Shown piece by piece: positions 1 to 7,337 of a DNA stretch of 64,000 bases. Position 1 is the stretch's first letter; every line of letters begins with the position of its first letter. Under the pieces are notes generated by a model. The model had not been told where the DNA came from, ran no database searches, and saw nothing but the letters and a program-made list of their open reading frames with translations. Origin of the DNA: Bacillota bacterium (GTDB lineage Bacteria; Bacillota; Clostridia; DSM-8532); contig JAEZTB010000030.1 of assembly GCA_023443745.1 (NCBI GenBank), positions 1-64,000 on the forward strand, written 5' to 3'. The position numbers were made by a program, and so were the translations under genes.

Positions 1-84
1 ATCTCCTAAAAGGGCACCGCCACAGACATCATAACTATTTGAAAGACTAACTTCCAGTATTGTGTTTGAAAAACTAATTTCCAT
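1..84 (-). CDS. Possible 5' end of a gene leaving the left edge
   Basis: On the minus strand an ATG at 84-82 opens a frame that stays open to the window edge (28 codons, beginning MEISFSNTILEV). An SD-like AGGGAC lies just upstream, and a plausible promoter (TTGTTG, 17-nt spacer, TAAATT) sits further upstream on the same strand. The fragment is too short to recognise a family, and it could be chance. It would be transcribed divergently from pyrR. Confidence 0.3.
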   Translation of the reverse strand, partial: MEISFSNTILEVSLSNSYDVCGGALLGD

Positions 85-162
85 ACCATGTCCCTATGGG
101 GGTGGAATTTACTTTTTCAATTTACGAGCAACAATAAGCGACAATTTTTTGTTTGATTTTTA

Positions 163-191
163 TTGCATAATAAATTTTTGAATGTTACAAT
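163..191 (+). promoter_or_regulatory. Promoter of pyrR-uraA
   Basis: A sigma-A type promoter: TTGCAT at 163-168, a 17-nt spacer, and TACAAT at 186-191. The predicted start near 198 places the attenuator structure directly at the 5' end of the transcript, which is the expected arrangement for PyrR-controlled leaders. Confidence 0.6.
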
Positions 192-206
192 ATGAGAGAA
201 AAATAT

Positions 207-328
207 GTCTTTAAGTTTGGTACAGAGATGCCGACAAGATGTTATATAACGGGTAATAAAGGTTATAGGACTAAGTATGACCTTTAGTTATGTGGAGCAT
301 AATCTTGTCTGCAAAGGCAAGATTTTTT
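207..328 (+). promoter_or_regulatory. PyrR-binding transcription attenuator
   Basis: Three mutually exclusive structures can be drawn. (1) A PyrR-type binding hairpin: lower stem GTCTT (207-211) with AAGAT (236-240), upper stem GGTA (219-222) with TGCC (229-232), and hexaloop CAGAGA (223-228), which fits the known PyrR loop consensus CNGNGA. (2) An antiterminator pairing GACAAGAT (233-240) with ATCTTGTC (302-309), reinforced by ATAAC/GTTAT and AAAGGT/ACCTTT pairs inside. (3) An intrinsic terminator, AATCTTG (301-307) with CAAGATT (318-324) followed by T residues. Known mechanism: PyrR with UMP binds structure 1, blocks structure 2 and so allows termination. The structures are seen directly; the regulation is inferred from the Bacillus paradigm and from pyrR lying immediately downstream. 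Confidence 0.75.
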
Positions 329-379
329 ATTGTATTTTTTTAGGTATCGCATCAGATGACAGATGGAGGTGAGACATAA

Positions 380-925
380 ATGAAGTTCAAAGCCCAGATC
401 ATGGACGAAATTGCAGTCGAACGCGCTATAGTCCGCATTGCCCATCAAATTATCGAGAAGAATCACAGTATTGATAATCTCTGCCTCATTGGCATTAAAA
501 CACGTGGTATTCCCATAGCCGCAAGACTGGCAAAAGCCATTCATACCATCGAGGGCGGAACTGTCGATATGGGGGTGCTTGACATCAGTCTTTATCGGGA
601 CGACCTCTCCAATGTAACTAAGGACCCGATTCTTAATGCCACAGACATACCTTTTTCTATAGCGGGTAAAAATGTGATTTTAGTAGACGATGTCATTTAT
701 ACCGGAAGAACCGTACGCGCAGCCATGGACGCCATCATGGCTCAGGGTAGGGCAGCCGCAATCCAGCTTGCTGTTTTAATCGACCGAGGCCATCGCGAGC
801 TTCCTATTCGTGCCGATTTTGTCGGAAAGAACATTCCAACCTCCAACGCGGAGGTCGTAGCGGTTCATTTAAAAGAATACGATGGTGACACCAGTGTTCA
901 ATTGTTTGAGAAAGTTTTCAATTAA
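380..925 (+). CDS. pyrR: PyrR: pyrimidine operon attenuator / uracil phosphoribosyltransferase
   Basis: A 181-aa cytoplasmic protein of the usual PyrR length. The type I phosphoribosyltransferase PRPP loop is visible as VILVDDVIYTGRTVR (about residues 93-107). Members bind UMP or UTP and a leader RNA hairpin to cause transcription termination, and many also convert uracil plus PRPP to UMP. The start is the ATG at 380, with GGAGG nine bases upstream. The gene follows its own likely target, the attenuator at 207-328, so it is probably autoregulated. The uracil permease gene follows after 29 bp in what looks like a two-gene salvage operon; no other pyr biosynthetic genes are in the window. Family assignment is secure; whether the UPRT activity is physiologically important is not visible. 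Confidence 0.95.
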   Translation: MKFKAQIMDEIAVERAIVRIAHQIIEKNHSIDNLCLIGIKTRGIPIAARLAKAIHTIEGGTVDMGVLDISLYRDDLSNVTKDPILNATDIPFSIAGKNVILVDDVIYTGRTVRAAMDAIMAQGRAAAIQLAVLIDRGHRELPIRADFVGKNIPTSNAEVVAVHLKEYDGDTSVQLFEKVFN

Positions 926-954
926 AATTTTATTATATCAAGGGGGACTTTATC

Positions 955-2331
955 ATGGTCAAAGAACAACAGCAAATCGGTTATCTGCCCGATGAACAGC
1001 CGCCCATATGGAAACTTTTGCTCTATGCTATTCAACAGGTTATCGTCATGTTTCCTGCCACTGTAGCTGTAGCTATTATCACAGGCTTCCATATCTCAAC
1101 AACCATTTTCGCAAGCGGTCTTGCAACGATCTGCTTCATTCTGGTTACCGGAAGAAAAATTCCGCTGTATTACGGATCCAGCTTCTCCTATGTAACAGCA
1201 ATAGGCAGCTTAATGGCTTCCGATGCTCTTGCGACAGCGACATTAAATGAAAAAATAGCCGTTGCGCAATTCGGTATCATCATGTCCGGTTTCGTATCAA
1301 TCGCAGCAGGCCTCATTGTTAAAAGATTTGGAAGAGAGTCCATTGAAAAGGTTCTTCCCGCTTCCATCACAGGCCCTATCGCAATGGTTATCGGTTTGAC
1401 GTTAGCCGGTACCGCTTTAGGAGATGCCGCTTCAGCAGCCAATGCCATTAATGTGCCGGTAGGACAAGAAGCATTGGGAATGAACATGGCTTGGATTGTT
1501 TCTTTGGTTACCATGCTTTCAACCATCATGTTCTCTGTCTATCTCAAAGGAATGGCCGGGCAGCTTCCATTGCTCTTAGGCCCAATCGTCGGATGCCTCA
1601 CCGCCTTCATTATCCAGCTTGCAACAGGAATCAATCTCTTTAAGGTTTTGCCTGAAGCAGCTAACAGCGGTATTTTCGCCCTCCCCATATTCACCCTTCC
1701 TAAACCTTCTTTGATGGCGGTTATGGCCATTATGCCCATCGCTATCGCCACCATACCTGAGTCAACTGCTCACATCTATCAGTTGGACATATATGTCAAT
1801 GATCTGGCTAAGAAAAAGGGCAGCAAAAAAACATACGACATTGCCGACAGACTTGGCAGCAATTTAATCGGTGACGGTATCGGCGATATGGTTTCCGGTT
1901 TGGTTGGCGGACCTGCAGGCACCAACTACGGTGAAAACATCAGCGCAATGGCAATTACCAAAGTATTCTCCATTCCCGTTCTGATGGCTGCTTCTGTTCT
2001 TGCCATGGTTATTGCTTGCTTCACCCCCCTTATCAATGCCATTTACTCCATCCCTACAGCAGTTATCGGTGGACTTGAAGTATACTTGTTCGGTGCCATT
2101 GCGGCTCAGGGTATCGCCATTATGGTTGAGAAAAAAGTCGACCTGTTCAGCTCTAAAAATATTGCGGTTATCGCTACCATTATGATTATCGGAATTGGCG
2201 GCAACTACAAATTTAATGGAAATATCCCCTTCTTTGGTATAGAGGTTCCTTGCGTTGCCGGCGCAGCCATCTTCGGTATCATTCTTAATCTGATTCTGAG
2301 CATCGGTGAGAAGAAAAGACAGAATGCTTAA
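955..2331 (+). CDS. uraA: Uracil permease (NCS2 family)
   Basis: A 458-aa polytopic inner-membrane protein of the nucleobase:cation symporter-2 family, expected to import uracil with protons. The protein is hydrophobic throughout, compatible with about 14 membrane segments. The motif NYGENISAMAITKV near residue 325 corresponds to the TYGEN motif of UraA/PyrP proteins and separates it from xanthine/urate members, and PESTAHIYQLD contributes to the conserved core. The start ATG is preceded by AAGGGGGAC. It follows pyrR closely and shares its promoter and attenuator, so uracil uptake should fall when UMP is plentiful. It is followed by a GGACGGT inverted repeat that may act as terminator. Confidence 0.9.
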   Translation: MVKEQQQIGYLPDEQPPIWKLLLYAIQQVIVMFPATVAVAIITGFHISTTIFASGLATICFILVTGRKIPLYYGSSFSYVTAIGSLMASDALATATLNEKIAVAQFGIIMSGFVSIAAGLIVKRFGRESIEKVLPASITGPIAMVIGLTLAGTALGDAASAANAINVPVGQEALGMNMAWIVSLVTMLSTIMFSVYLKGMAGQLPLLLGPIVGCLTAFIIQLATGINLFKVLPEAANSGIFALPIFTLPKPSLMAVMAIMPIAIATIPESTAHIYQLDIYVNDLAKKKGSKKTYDIADRLGSNLIGDGIGDMVSGLVGGPAGTNYGENISAMAITKVFSIPVLMAASVLAMVIACFTPLINAIYSIPTAVIGGLEVYLFGAIAAQGIAIMVEKKVDLFSSKNIAVIATIMIIGIGGNYKFNGNIPFFGIEVPCVAGAAIFGIILNLILSIGEKKRQNA

Positions 2332-2356
2332 ATTAGAAAGACCTTTATAGGTACAG

Positions 2357-2404
2357 GGACGGTATTTATGCTTCTTCTATGGGAGGCGCAAGTACCGTCC
2401 TTTT
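2357..2404 (+). repeat. GGACGGT inverted repeat, copy 1 (terminator-like)
   Basis: GGACGGTA (2357-2364) pairs with TACCGTCC (2393-2400), followed by TTTT. It can terminate the pyrR-uraA transcript. Its arms and part of the loop (ATGCTTC) match the element at 3062-3109, so it is also a member of a dispersed repeat family. Confidence 0.6.
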
Positions 2405-2539
2405 GCATTCTCTCTCATGCATTCTTTGTATAGAATGATTTATACATAAAGTGTATATTGAGAACTCGCCAGGATGCCTATATACTTAGATTTGCCACAT
2501 TATGCTGAGGTAAATTTAATCGAAAGGAGTTGTTGAATA

Positions 2540-2575
2540 ATGTTCGTATTGAAGAGTAAGGTGGTTTCTAACTAA
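2540..2575 (+). CDS. Possible 11-aa leader peptide
   Basis: ATG at 2540 with a well-placed AAAGGAG encodes MFVLKSKVVSN and stops at 2573-2575. It ends 10 bases before a strongly folded RNA region that closes with a terminator. Such an order is typical of ribosome-mediated attenuation, but the apparent ORF may equally be conserved primary sequence of a structured non-coding RNA. There is no protein-level evidence beyond the ribosome-binding site. Confidence 0.3.
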   Translation: MFVLKSKVVSN

Positions 2576-2585
2576 TTGAATATGG

Positions 2586-2747
2586 GCATAGGCGCTCAGA
2601 AAATTCCCCCCAGGATTCTTTTGCTGCCTATGCAACTACTTTCGAGCAACCAAGTTGTTCAGGGTATAAGTCGGTAGGCCGACAGTCAACCCTGAATGGT
2701 GTATAGGACAAATCATCAGTACACACGCTTTGGCAGCGTGTTTTTTT
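2586..2747 (+). ncRNA. Structured RNA candidate ending in an intrinsic terminator
   Basis: Visible helices: GCATAGGC (2586-2593) with GCCTATGC (2626-2633); a two-tier stem, TTCAGGGT (2658-2665) with ACCCTGAA (2689-2696), enclosing GTCGG (2670-2674) with CCGAC (2679-2683); and a terminator, ACACGCT (2723-2729) with AGCGTGT (2735-2741), followed by T residues. CCTAT at 2627-2631 could alternatively pair with ATAGG at 2703-2707, so a switch is possible. I could not match it to T-box, SAM, purine, c-di-GMP-I, SRP or 6S signatures. Size (about 200-230 nt with the preceding ORF-like segment) and host are compatible with the clostridial raiA motif RNA, but that identity is a guess. Confidence 0.5.
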
Positions 2748-2774
2748 GTCTTTTGAAGGTCCTGATACACTCCT

Positions 2775-2826
2775 GAAACAGAGCATGTTTCTTTTAGCCG
2801 CGGATGGTCGTTATCTGCGGTATTTT
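2775..2826 (+). terminator. Two tandem stem-loops downstream of the structured RNA
   Basis: GAAACA (2775-2780) pairs with TGTTTC (2786-2791) followed by TTTT. CCGCGGA (2798-2804) pairs with TCTGCGG (2814-2820) followed by TATTTTT. Both resemble weak intrinsic terminators placed between the RNA candidate and the 50-aa ORF; they may attenuate transcription into that ORF. Confidence 0.4.
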
Positions 2827-2870
2827 TATGTACTTTTTGTGGAATGAATAATTGAAAAAGGAGTTACCAA

Positions 2871-3023
2871 ATGTTTATATTTCTCCATGGATACCAGAAT
2901 AAAGACCACTATGACAATGTTAGAGAATATTGTTTACGTGAGCGGGTAAATGAAGAATACTTAAGAACACTGATCAAAAAGCTAAATAGCTTTAGATCTC
3001 AAAAAGAGCCTTCGAGAGAATAA
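2871..3023 (+). CDS. Small protein of unknown function (50 aa)
   Basis: ATG at 2871 follows AAAAAGGAG with good spacing and opens a 50-codon frame (starting MFIFLHGYQNKDHYDNVREY) to TAA at 3021-3023. The product is charged, apart from a short hydrophobic N-terminus, and probably helical in its second half (ERVNEEYLRTLIKKLN). I do not recognise a family. It lies downstream of three terminator-like hairpins and upstream of inverted repeat copy 2, so if expressed it is probably conditionally transcribed. The ribosome-binding site is the main support. Confidence 0.45.
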   Translation: MFIFLHGYQNKDHYDNVREYCLRERVNEEYLRTLIKKLNSFRSQKEPSRE

Positions 3024-3061
3024 TACAAGTTTTGAAAAACCCGTAAGACCCTAGGAGCAAG

Positions 3062-3109
3062 GAGGACGGTTCATATGCTTCCGATAGCGGAATCACAAAA
3101 ACCGTCCTC
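3062..3109. repeat. GGACGGT inverted repeat, copy 2
   Basis: GAGGACGGTT (3062-3071) pairs with AACCGTCCTC (3100-3109); an inner TTCCG/CGGAA hairpin lies in the loop. It sits between convergent genes (the 50-aa ORF on plus, the radical SAM gene on minus). Arms and the ATGCTTC loop segment match copy 1 at 2357-2400. Confidence 0.6.
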
Positions 3110-3119
3110 TCCTGCTTCT

Positions 3120-3989
3120 CTAAAACTTTTTTCTATAGCTGCACTTTCTGCATAGCTCCTCAACCGCATATCTTCGTGAAAAGCCATTGAAAATAGCCTT
3201 AGCTCTTTCACTCTCTACGATTTCAGAAAAATGGCTGTCATGGATATTCCCCAGATTAATGACACCCTCACCATCAAGACAGCAGGGCACCACCGTTCCG
3301 TCGACCAGAATGGCCGCCTGATCTCTAAGCCCATAACAAAAACCGTTGCCGTTATCTTCATCCTCTTTTAGGTCAGGCCACATAAATTGGTGATCCAGAT
3401 TGAGATAAACCCTGTTAGCTATTTCAATTCCCCTGCCCGTGCTGATATTATGCTGTATTTTATAGCTTAGTTGGAACTCTTTCTCAATGATCTCCAGCAG
3501 TTCATCATTTCCTTCACTAAGATGATCCCCATGATCCCGATCCAAATTCCATAATCTAAAAGCTACGATAACATCTGACTTATCTCTGGCTTCATGGACA
3601 AAGTCCAGAATGCTGCGGATATATTCATCTTTATTCTTATAGCCTTCATTTCCATCCAGGCTGTGCAATGAAAAGTTAACCTGCCTCAGGGCCGGTTTAC
3701 TGATGATCTTGTCTCCAGCTTTATCGATTAGTGTTCCATTGGTTGTGATATTAACCTTGAAACCCTTTTCATAGCTTAAGTCTAAAAAATCATCTATTTC
3801 CGGATGCAGAAGCGGCTCACCTTTGACATGAAAATAAATATAATCCGTATGGGGTCTAATTTGATCCAGGATTTTCTCAAAGGTGCCTATTTTCATGAAC
3901 TCAGCTTTCCGCCTTGTCTGTGGACAAAAGCTGCAGGCCAGATTACATACATTCGTTATCTCAATATAGATCTTTTTGAATCTTTTCAT
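3120..3989 (-). CDS. Radical SAM protein with SPASM-like C-terminus
   Basis: A 289-aa cytoplasmic enzyme. The [4Fe-4S]/SAM motif CNLACSFC (C15, C19, C22) is at the N-terminus, followed by the GEPLLHPEID segment typical of the radical SAM barrel. C-terminal cysteines (GFCYGL, VVPCCLDGEG, ELCRKCSY) form a SPASM-like auxiliary cluster region, as in peptide- or carbohydrate-modifying members such as MoaA/anSME relatives. The substrate cannot be told: no precursor peptide or partner is beside it, although the 50-aa ORF at 2871-3023 converges on it. It is transcribed alone, 40 bp downstream of the XRE/membrane-protein pair on the same strand. Family is secure, function unknown. Confidence 0.85.
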   Translation of the reverse strand: MKRFKKIYIEITNVCNLACSFCPQTRRKAEFMKIGTFEKILDQIRPHTDYIYFHVKGEPLLHPEIDDFLDLSYEKGFKVNITTNGTLIDKAGDKIISKPALRQVNFSLHSLDGNEGYKNKDEYIRSILDFVHEARDKSDVIVAFRLWNLDRDHGDHLSEGNDELLEIIEKEFQLSYKIQHNISTGRGIEIANRVYLNLDHQFMWPDLKEDEDNGNGFCYGLRDQAAILVDGTVVPCCLDGEGVINLGNIHDSHFSEIVESERAKAIFNGFSRRYAVEELCRKCSYRKKF

Positions 3990-4028
3990 CCGTTACGCTC
4001 CAGTGACAGAATACTTTATAGGATACCC

Positions 4029-4469
4029 TTAAAACTTGCGATGATAGTATATCTTGAAACAACCCTTGATCAGTGCTGTAAACACAGTAGCTCCCAACAA
4101 AGCAAAGAAGACTATTTCATTGTAGAAACCGGCTATCACCGTTGCGAAAGCAAGACCAACGACGCATATCGTTATACCATAAGCACCTGTCTTTTGCATA
4201 ATCATAATGGTGCGCTCATCATTTTCTTCGATGTATAGTTTTTTGAGAGCCTCTTCATTCTTTAATGATCCTAAATATTTAGCCAAGAAAAAGACTAAAA
4301 TGACAATCACGACAGAAAAGGCACCAAATTGAAAACCTCTGATAAAATCATGAATTGGGGGCAAGCGATCTGCATTAAGTGACAGACAAATATAGCTGAC
4401 GGATATACAAATGGTAACAATGGCCATCAAAAGAACCCTAAGACGAATTTTTTCCTTAAACTTTTCCAT
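4029..4469 (-). CDS. Membrane protein paired with an XRE regulator
   Basis: A 146-aa protein with about four hydrophobic segments (two before residue 70 and two near the C-terminus) and a cytoplasmic loop containing KKLYIEENDERT, a signature often seen in small membrane proteins encoded beside XRE regulators in Firmicutes. I chose the ATG at 4469 because GGAGG lies at the correct distance inside the end of the upstream gene; the longer frame would overlap that gene heavily. Only one base separates it from the regulator stop codon, so the two are translationally coupled. The biological role of this pair is not known to me; sensing or immunity-like functions would be speculation. Confidence 0.75.
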   Translation of the reverse strand: MEKFKEKIRLRVLLMAIVTICISVSYICLSLNADRLPPIHDFIRGFQFGAFSVVIVILVFFLAKYLGSLKNEEALKKLYIEENDERTIMIMQKTGAYGITICVVGLAFATVIAGFYNEIVFFALLGATVFTALIKGCFKIYYHRKF

Positions 4470-4470
4470 A

Positions 4471-4677
4471 CTATAAATCCTCCACATCTGAAAAATTAAA
4501 GACTTCTTCAATAGGCAAACCAAAATATTTTGCTATTTTATAGGCGAGAACTAAAGAAGCGGTATATTTCTCACACTCAATAGAGGTAATTGTTTGCCTT
4601 GTGACGCCTACTGCAAGGCCTAGTTCCTCTTGCGACAATTTATGCTTTTTTCGAAGCTCTTGAATTCGTGTTTTCAA
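4471..4677 (-). CDS. XRE-family helix-turn-helix repressor (68 aa)
   Basis: A compact Cro/CI-type DNA-binding protein. The HTH is seen as LSQEELGLAVGVTRQTITSIE (residues 14-34), followed by the usual helix ending in GLPIEEVF. The length is normal for single-domain regulators of this kind. It precedes the small membrane-protein gene by one base. Its own promoter contains three evenly spaced repeats (4741-4795) that are good candidates for autoregulatory operators. The target may be just this operon. Confidence 0.9.
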   Translation of the reverse strand: MKTRIQELRKKHKLSQEELGLAVGVTRQTITSIECEKYTASLVLAYKIAKYFGLPIEEVFNFSDVEDL

Positions 4678-4740
4678 ATAACCTCCCCTTTCCTGGGTTG
4701 TTCTTGTTGTGTGTTTCTTTCACTCACACTTGCAATGTTA

Positions 4741-4795
4741 ACTTTGCATTTTAAGTATAGCTCGCTTTGCATATTATGTCAAGTATGCTTTGCAA
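4741..4795 (-). promoter_or_regulatory. Promoter and three operator-like repeats of the XRE operon
   Basis: On the minus strand TTGACA (4782-4777), a 17-nt spacer and TATACT (4759-4754) make a near-consensus promoter. Three copies of the word CTTTGCA, as ACTTTGCAT (4741-4749), GCTTTGCAT (4764-4772) and GCTTTGCAA (4787-4795), are spaced exactly 23 bp apart, one inside the spacer and one on each side of the promoter. This spacing and placement suggest repression by the adjacent XRE protein. Confidence 0.65.
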
Positions 4796-4956
4796 AAATG
4801 ATTAGTGAAGAATAAAATTCTTTTATAATATTTCATATTTGAGACGATTTCCAAGTCTCAGGAACACAGTTATAGTGTATAATGAGAATGGCTTAAAACG
4901 AAACAGTGTTTAGTTTACGAAAGTGCAGTTTTTGCTTACATAAGGAAGGTGTCAAA

Positions 4957-7134
4957 ATGAGCAAGACATTAATATTGGCCGAAAAGCCCTCTGTGGCAAG
5001 AGATATCGCAAAGGTACTTCAATGTAATCAGAATGGCAATGGCTTTATTTCAGGAGCCCGCCATATTGTGACCTGGGCCCTGGGCCATTTGGTCACGCTG
5101 GCCGACCCTGATGTTTATAATCAGAAATATAAGTCCTGGAATCTTGAAGATTTGCCCATGCTCCCTAGAACGATGGAGCTGGTTGTCATTAAGGAGACGT
5201 CTCGCCAGTTCGGAATTGTTAGAGGCCTTCTTCACAGGGATGATGTAAGTGAGCTCATTATTGCTACTGACTCAGGTCGAGAAGGCGAGCTTGTGGCACG
5301 CTGGATTATCGAGAAGGCAGGCTTTAAGAAGCCCATTCGTCGTTTATGGATTTCTTCCCAGACCGATAAGGCCATTAAAGAAGGGTTCCAAAATCTGAAG
5401 CCATCCAAGGCGTATGATAATCTCTACTTTTCAGCCCAGAGCCGGGCCGAGGCCGATTGGCTCATCGGGCTTAATGTGACCCGAGCCCTTACCTGTAAAT
5501 ATAATGCCCAGCTTTCTGCAGGCAGGGTTCAAACTCCAACTCTGGCTATGATTGTAGAGCGTGATAATGAAATCAAACGGTTTGTACCCAAGGACTATTG
5601 GACCATTATGGCGAACCTTAAGGGCTTCAGCGTTCTGTGGCAGGATAAAAAAACAGGTCAGTCCCGCATTTTTGACAAGGCGCAGGCAGATGCTGTTGTC
5701 TCAAAGGTTACAGGTCAGACAGGTACAATCATGGAAGTCATGAAAGAGGCTAAAAGAGAATTACCGCCTCTCGCTTATGATCTAACCGAGCTCCAGCGGG
5801 ATGCCAACAAAAAGTACGGCTATTCGGCCAAAAAGACCCTATCCTTAATGCAGAGCCTTTATGAGCATCACAAGCTGGTTACCTATCCCCGGACCGATTC
5901 ACGCTATATCACCGACGATATAGTCCCTACATTGACCGAGAGATTAAAGAGCATTGCCATCGGTCCTTACATGAAGTCGGCTCAAAATCTTTTGCGTAAC
6001 AAATTCAACGTAACCAAACGCCTGGTGGACAACAGCAAGGTCACCGACCATCATGCCATTATACCCACTGAGCAATATGTGGACCTCTCGGCTTTGAACA
6101 GCGATGAACGTCATATTTACGACTTAATTGTCAAGCGGTTCATCGCCGTATTGAGTCCTGCTTTTGAATATGAACAGACTACTGTAAAAGTAGATGTCTC
6201 TGGAGAGCTGTTTACAGCCAAGGGCCGCATCATCACCTCACAAGGCTGGAAAAGCGTTTATGATGGCGATAAGGCGGAAGATATAGATGAAGACGGAAAT
6301 AGTGATGAGGATACCCATCAATCGCTGCCTCCCGTTATTAAGGGCCAAAAAGAGCCTCTGATGTCAGCGCGAGCCGTTAACGGTAAAACCGCACCACCCA
6401 AGCGTTTTACTGAGGCGACCTTACTTTCGGCCATGGAGCATCCGGGAAAATACATGGACAATAAAGCACTGCGCGAGGTCATTGAAGGCACCAGCGGACT
6501 GGGTACACCCGCAACCAGGGCAGATATCATTGAAAAGCTCTTTGACAGCTTTTACGTAGAAAGGCGAGGGAAGGAAATCATCCCAACATCAAAGGGCATT
6601 CAGCTTGTAGAATTGGTCCCCTCGGATTTAAAATCTCCTGAGCTTACTGCCAAGTGGGAACAGCAGCTCTCCTTAATCAGCAAAGGGCAGTCTGACTCTA
6701 AAGTTTTTGTAACCAAAATGAAGGATTACGCCACAAGCCTTGTAGGTGCTGTTATATCCAGCAGTCATGTCTATAAGCATGAAAATATGACACGTGAAAA
6801 ATGCGAGCAATGCGGCAAATTCCTTCTTGAGGTTAATGGCAAAAAGGGAAAGATGCTGATTTGCCCCGACAGGGAATGTGGCTTCCGCAAGAGCCTCTCC
6901 ATGACCTCCAACGCACGATGCCCCGAGTGCCACAAGAAAATGGAAATACGCGGGGAAGGCGACGACAAATCCTTCTTCTGTGCCTGCGGCTATCGAGAAA
7001 AGCTGTCTGCCTTTAAAAAGCGCAAAGACGAGCATGTCAATAAAAAAGAGGTCACTAATTTTCTTAAGAAACAGGAAGCCGAGACTACCATAAACTCAGC
7101 ATTGGCCGATGCCCTGTCCAAGTGGAAGAAGTAA
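4957..7134 (+). CDS. topB: DNA topoisomerase III (type IA)
   Basis: A 725-aa enzyme that relaxes and decatenates DNA by single-strand passage. The TOPRIM domain starts at residue 4 (LILAEKPSVARDIAKVL), and its acidic motif is ATDSGREGELVARWI (about 104-118). The catalytic tyrosine is in TYPRTDSRYI (about 308-317). The C-terminus carries two cysteine clusters (CEQCGKF and CPDRECGF; CPECHKKM and CACGYRE) typical of zinc-ribbon tails. I chose the ATG at 4957 rather than the upstream in-frame codon because GGAAGGTG precedes it and homologues begin with the MSKTLILAEKPS-type motif. Length is normal for TopB. It stands alone between the XRE operon and nrdD and has a possible TATAAT at 4877-4882. 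Confidence 0.93.
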   Translation: MSKTLILAEKPSVARDIAKVLQCNQNGNGFISGARHIVTWALGHLVTLADPDVYNQKYKSWNLEDLPMLPRTMELVVIKETSRQFGIVRGLLHRDDVSELIIATDSGREGELVARWIIEKAGFKKPIRRLWISSQTDKAIKEGFQNLKPSKAYDNLYFSAQSRAEADWLIGLNVTRALTCKYNAQLSAGRVQTPTLAMIVERDNEIKRFVPKDYWTIMANLKGFSVLWQDKKTGQSRIFDKAQADAVVSKVTGQTGTIMEVMKEAKRELPPLAYDLTELQRDANKKYGYSAKKTLSLMQSLYEHHKLVTYPRTDSRYITDDIVPTLTERLKSIAIGPYMKSAQNLLRNKFNVTKRLVDNSKVTDHHAIIPTEQYVDLSALNSDERHIYDLIVKRFIAVLSPAFEYEQTTVKVDVSGELFTAKGRIITSQGWKSVYDGDKAEDIDEDGNSDEDTHQSLPPVIKGQKEPLMSARAVNGKTAPPKRFTEATLLSAMEHPGKYMDNKALREVIEGTSGLGTPATRADIIEKLFDSFYVERRGKEIIPTSKGIQLVELVPSDLKSPELTAKWEQQLSLISKGQSDSKVFVTKMKDYATSLVGAVISSSHVYKHENMTREKCEQCGKFLLEVNGKKGKMLICPDRECGFRKSLSMTSNARCPECHKKMEIRGEGDDKSFFCACGYREKLSAFKKRKDEHVNKKEVTNFLKKQEAETTINSALADALSKWKK

Positions 7135-7193
7135 GGCATCATATGGAAGTAATATTTTAAGTCCTCCTAGATCTGAATTTAACAAAAGAGCTA

Positions 7194-7245
7194 TTGACAC
7201 TACATATTGTATGTGTTAGTATTTTCCTATCTAAATATTGTGATT
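7194..7245 (+). promoter_or_regulatory. nrdD promoter with two NrdR-like boxes
   Basis: TTGACA (7194-7199), a 17-nt spacer and TAGTAT (7217-7222) form the promoter. Two sequences resembling NrdR boxes, ACACTACATATTGT (7197-7210) and CTAAATATTGTG (7231-7242), overlap it. Their shared TATTGT cores begin 31 bp apart, matching the three-helical-turn spacing typical of paired NrdR sites. Repression by NrdR with dATP is inferred; no nrdR gene is in the window. Confidence 0.6.
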
Positions 7246-7263
7246 TATCAGGCAACTATTATG

Positions 7264-7299
7264 TAGCCTCATGACACCTAGTCCTGAGGCTATTGTTTT
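7264..7299 (+). promoter_or_regulatory. Leader stem-loop before nrdD
   Basis: TAGCCTCA (7264-7271) pairs with TGAGGCTA (7285-7292), followed by TTGTTTTC. It is a moderately good intrinsic terminator inside the nrdD leader, about 45 bases before the start codon, so it may attenuate transcription. Confidence 0.45.
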
Positions 7300-7337
7300 C
7301 TAAGACATTAAAGTTTTGTACGAAGGGGAAAAACATT

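Noticed and set aside
2586..2747. T-box, SAM, purine or c-di-GMP riboswitch
   Set aside because: None of the diagnostic conserved cores of these classes is present and no matching gene lies immediately downstream.
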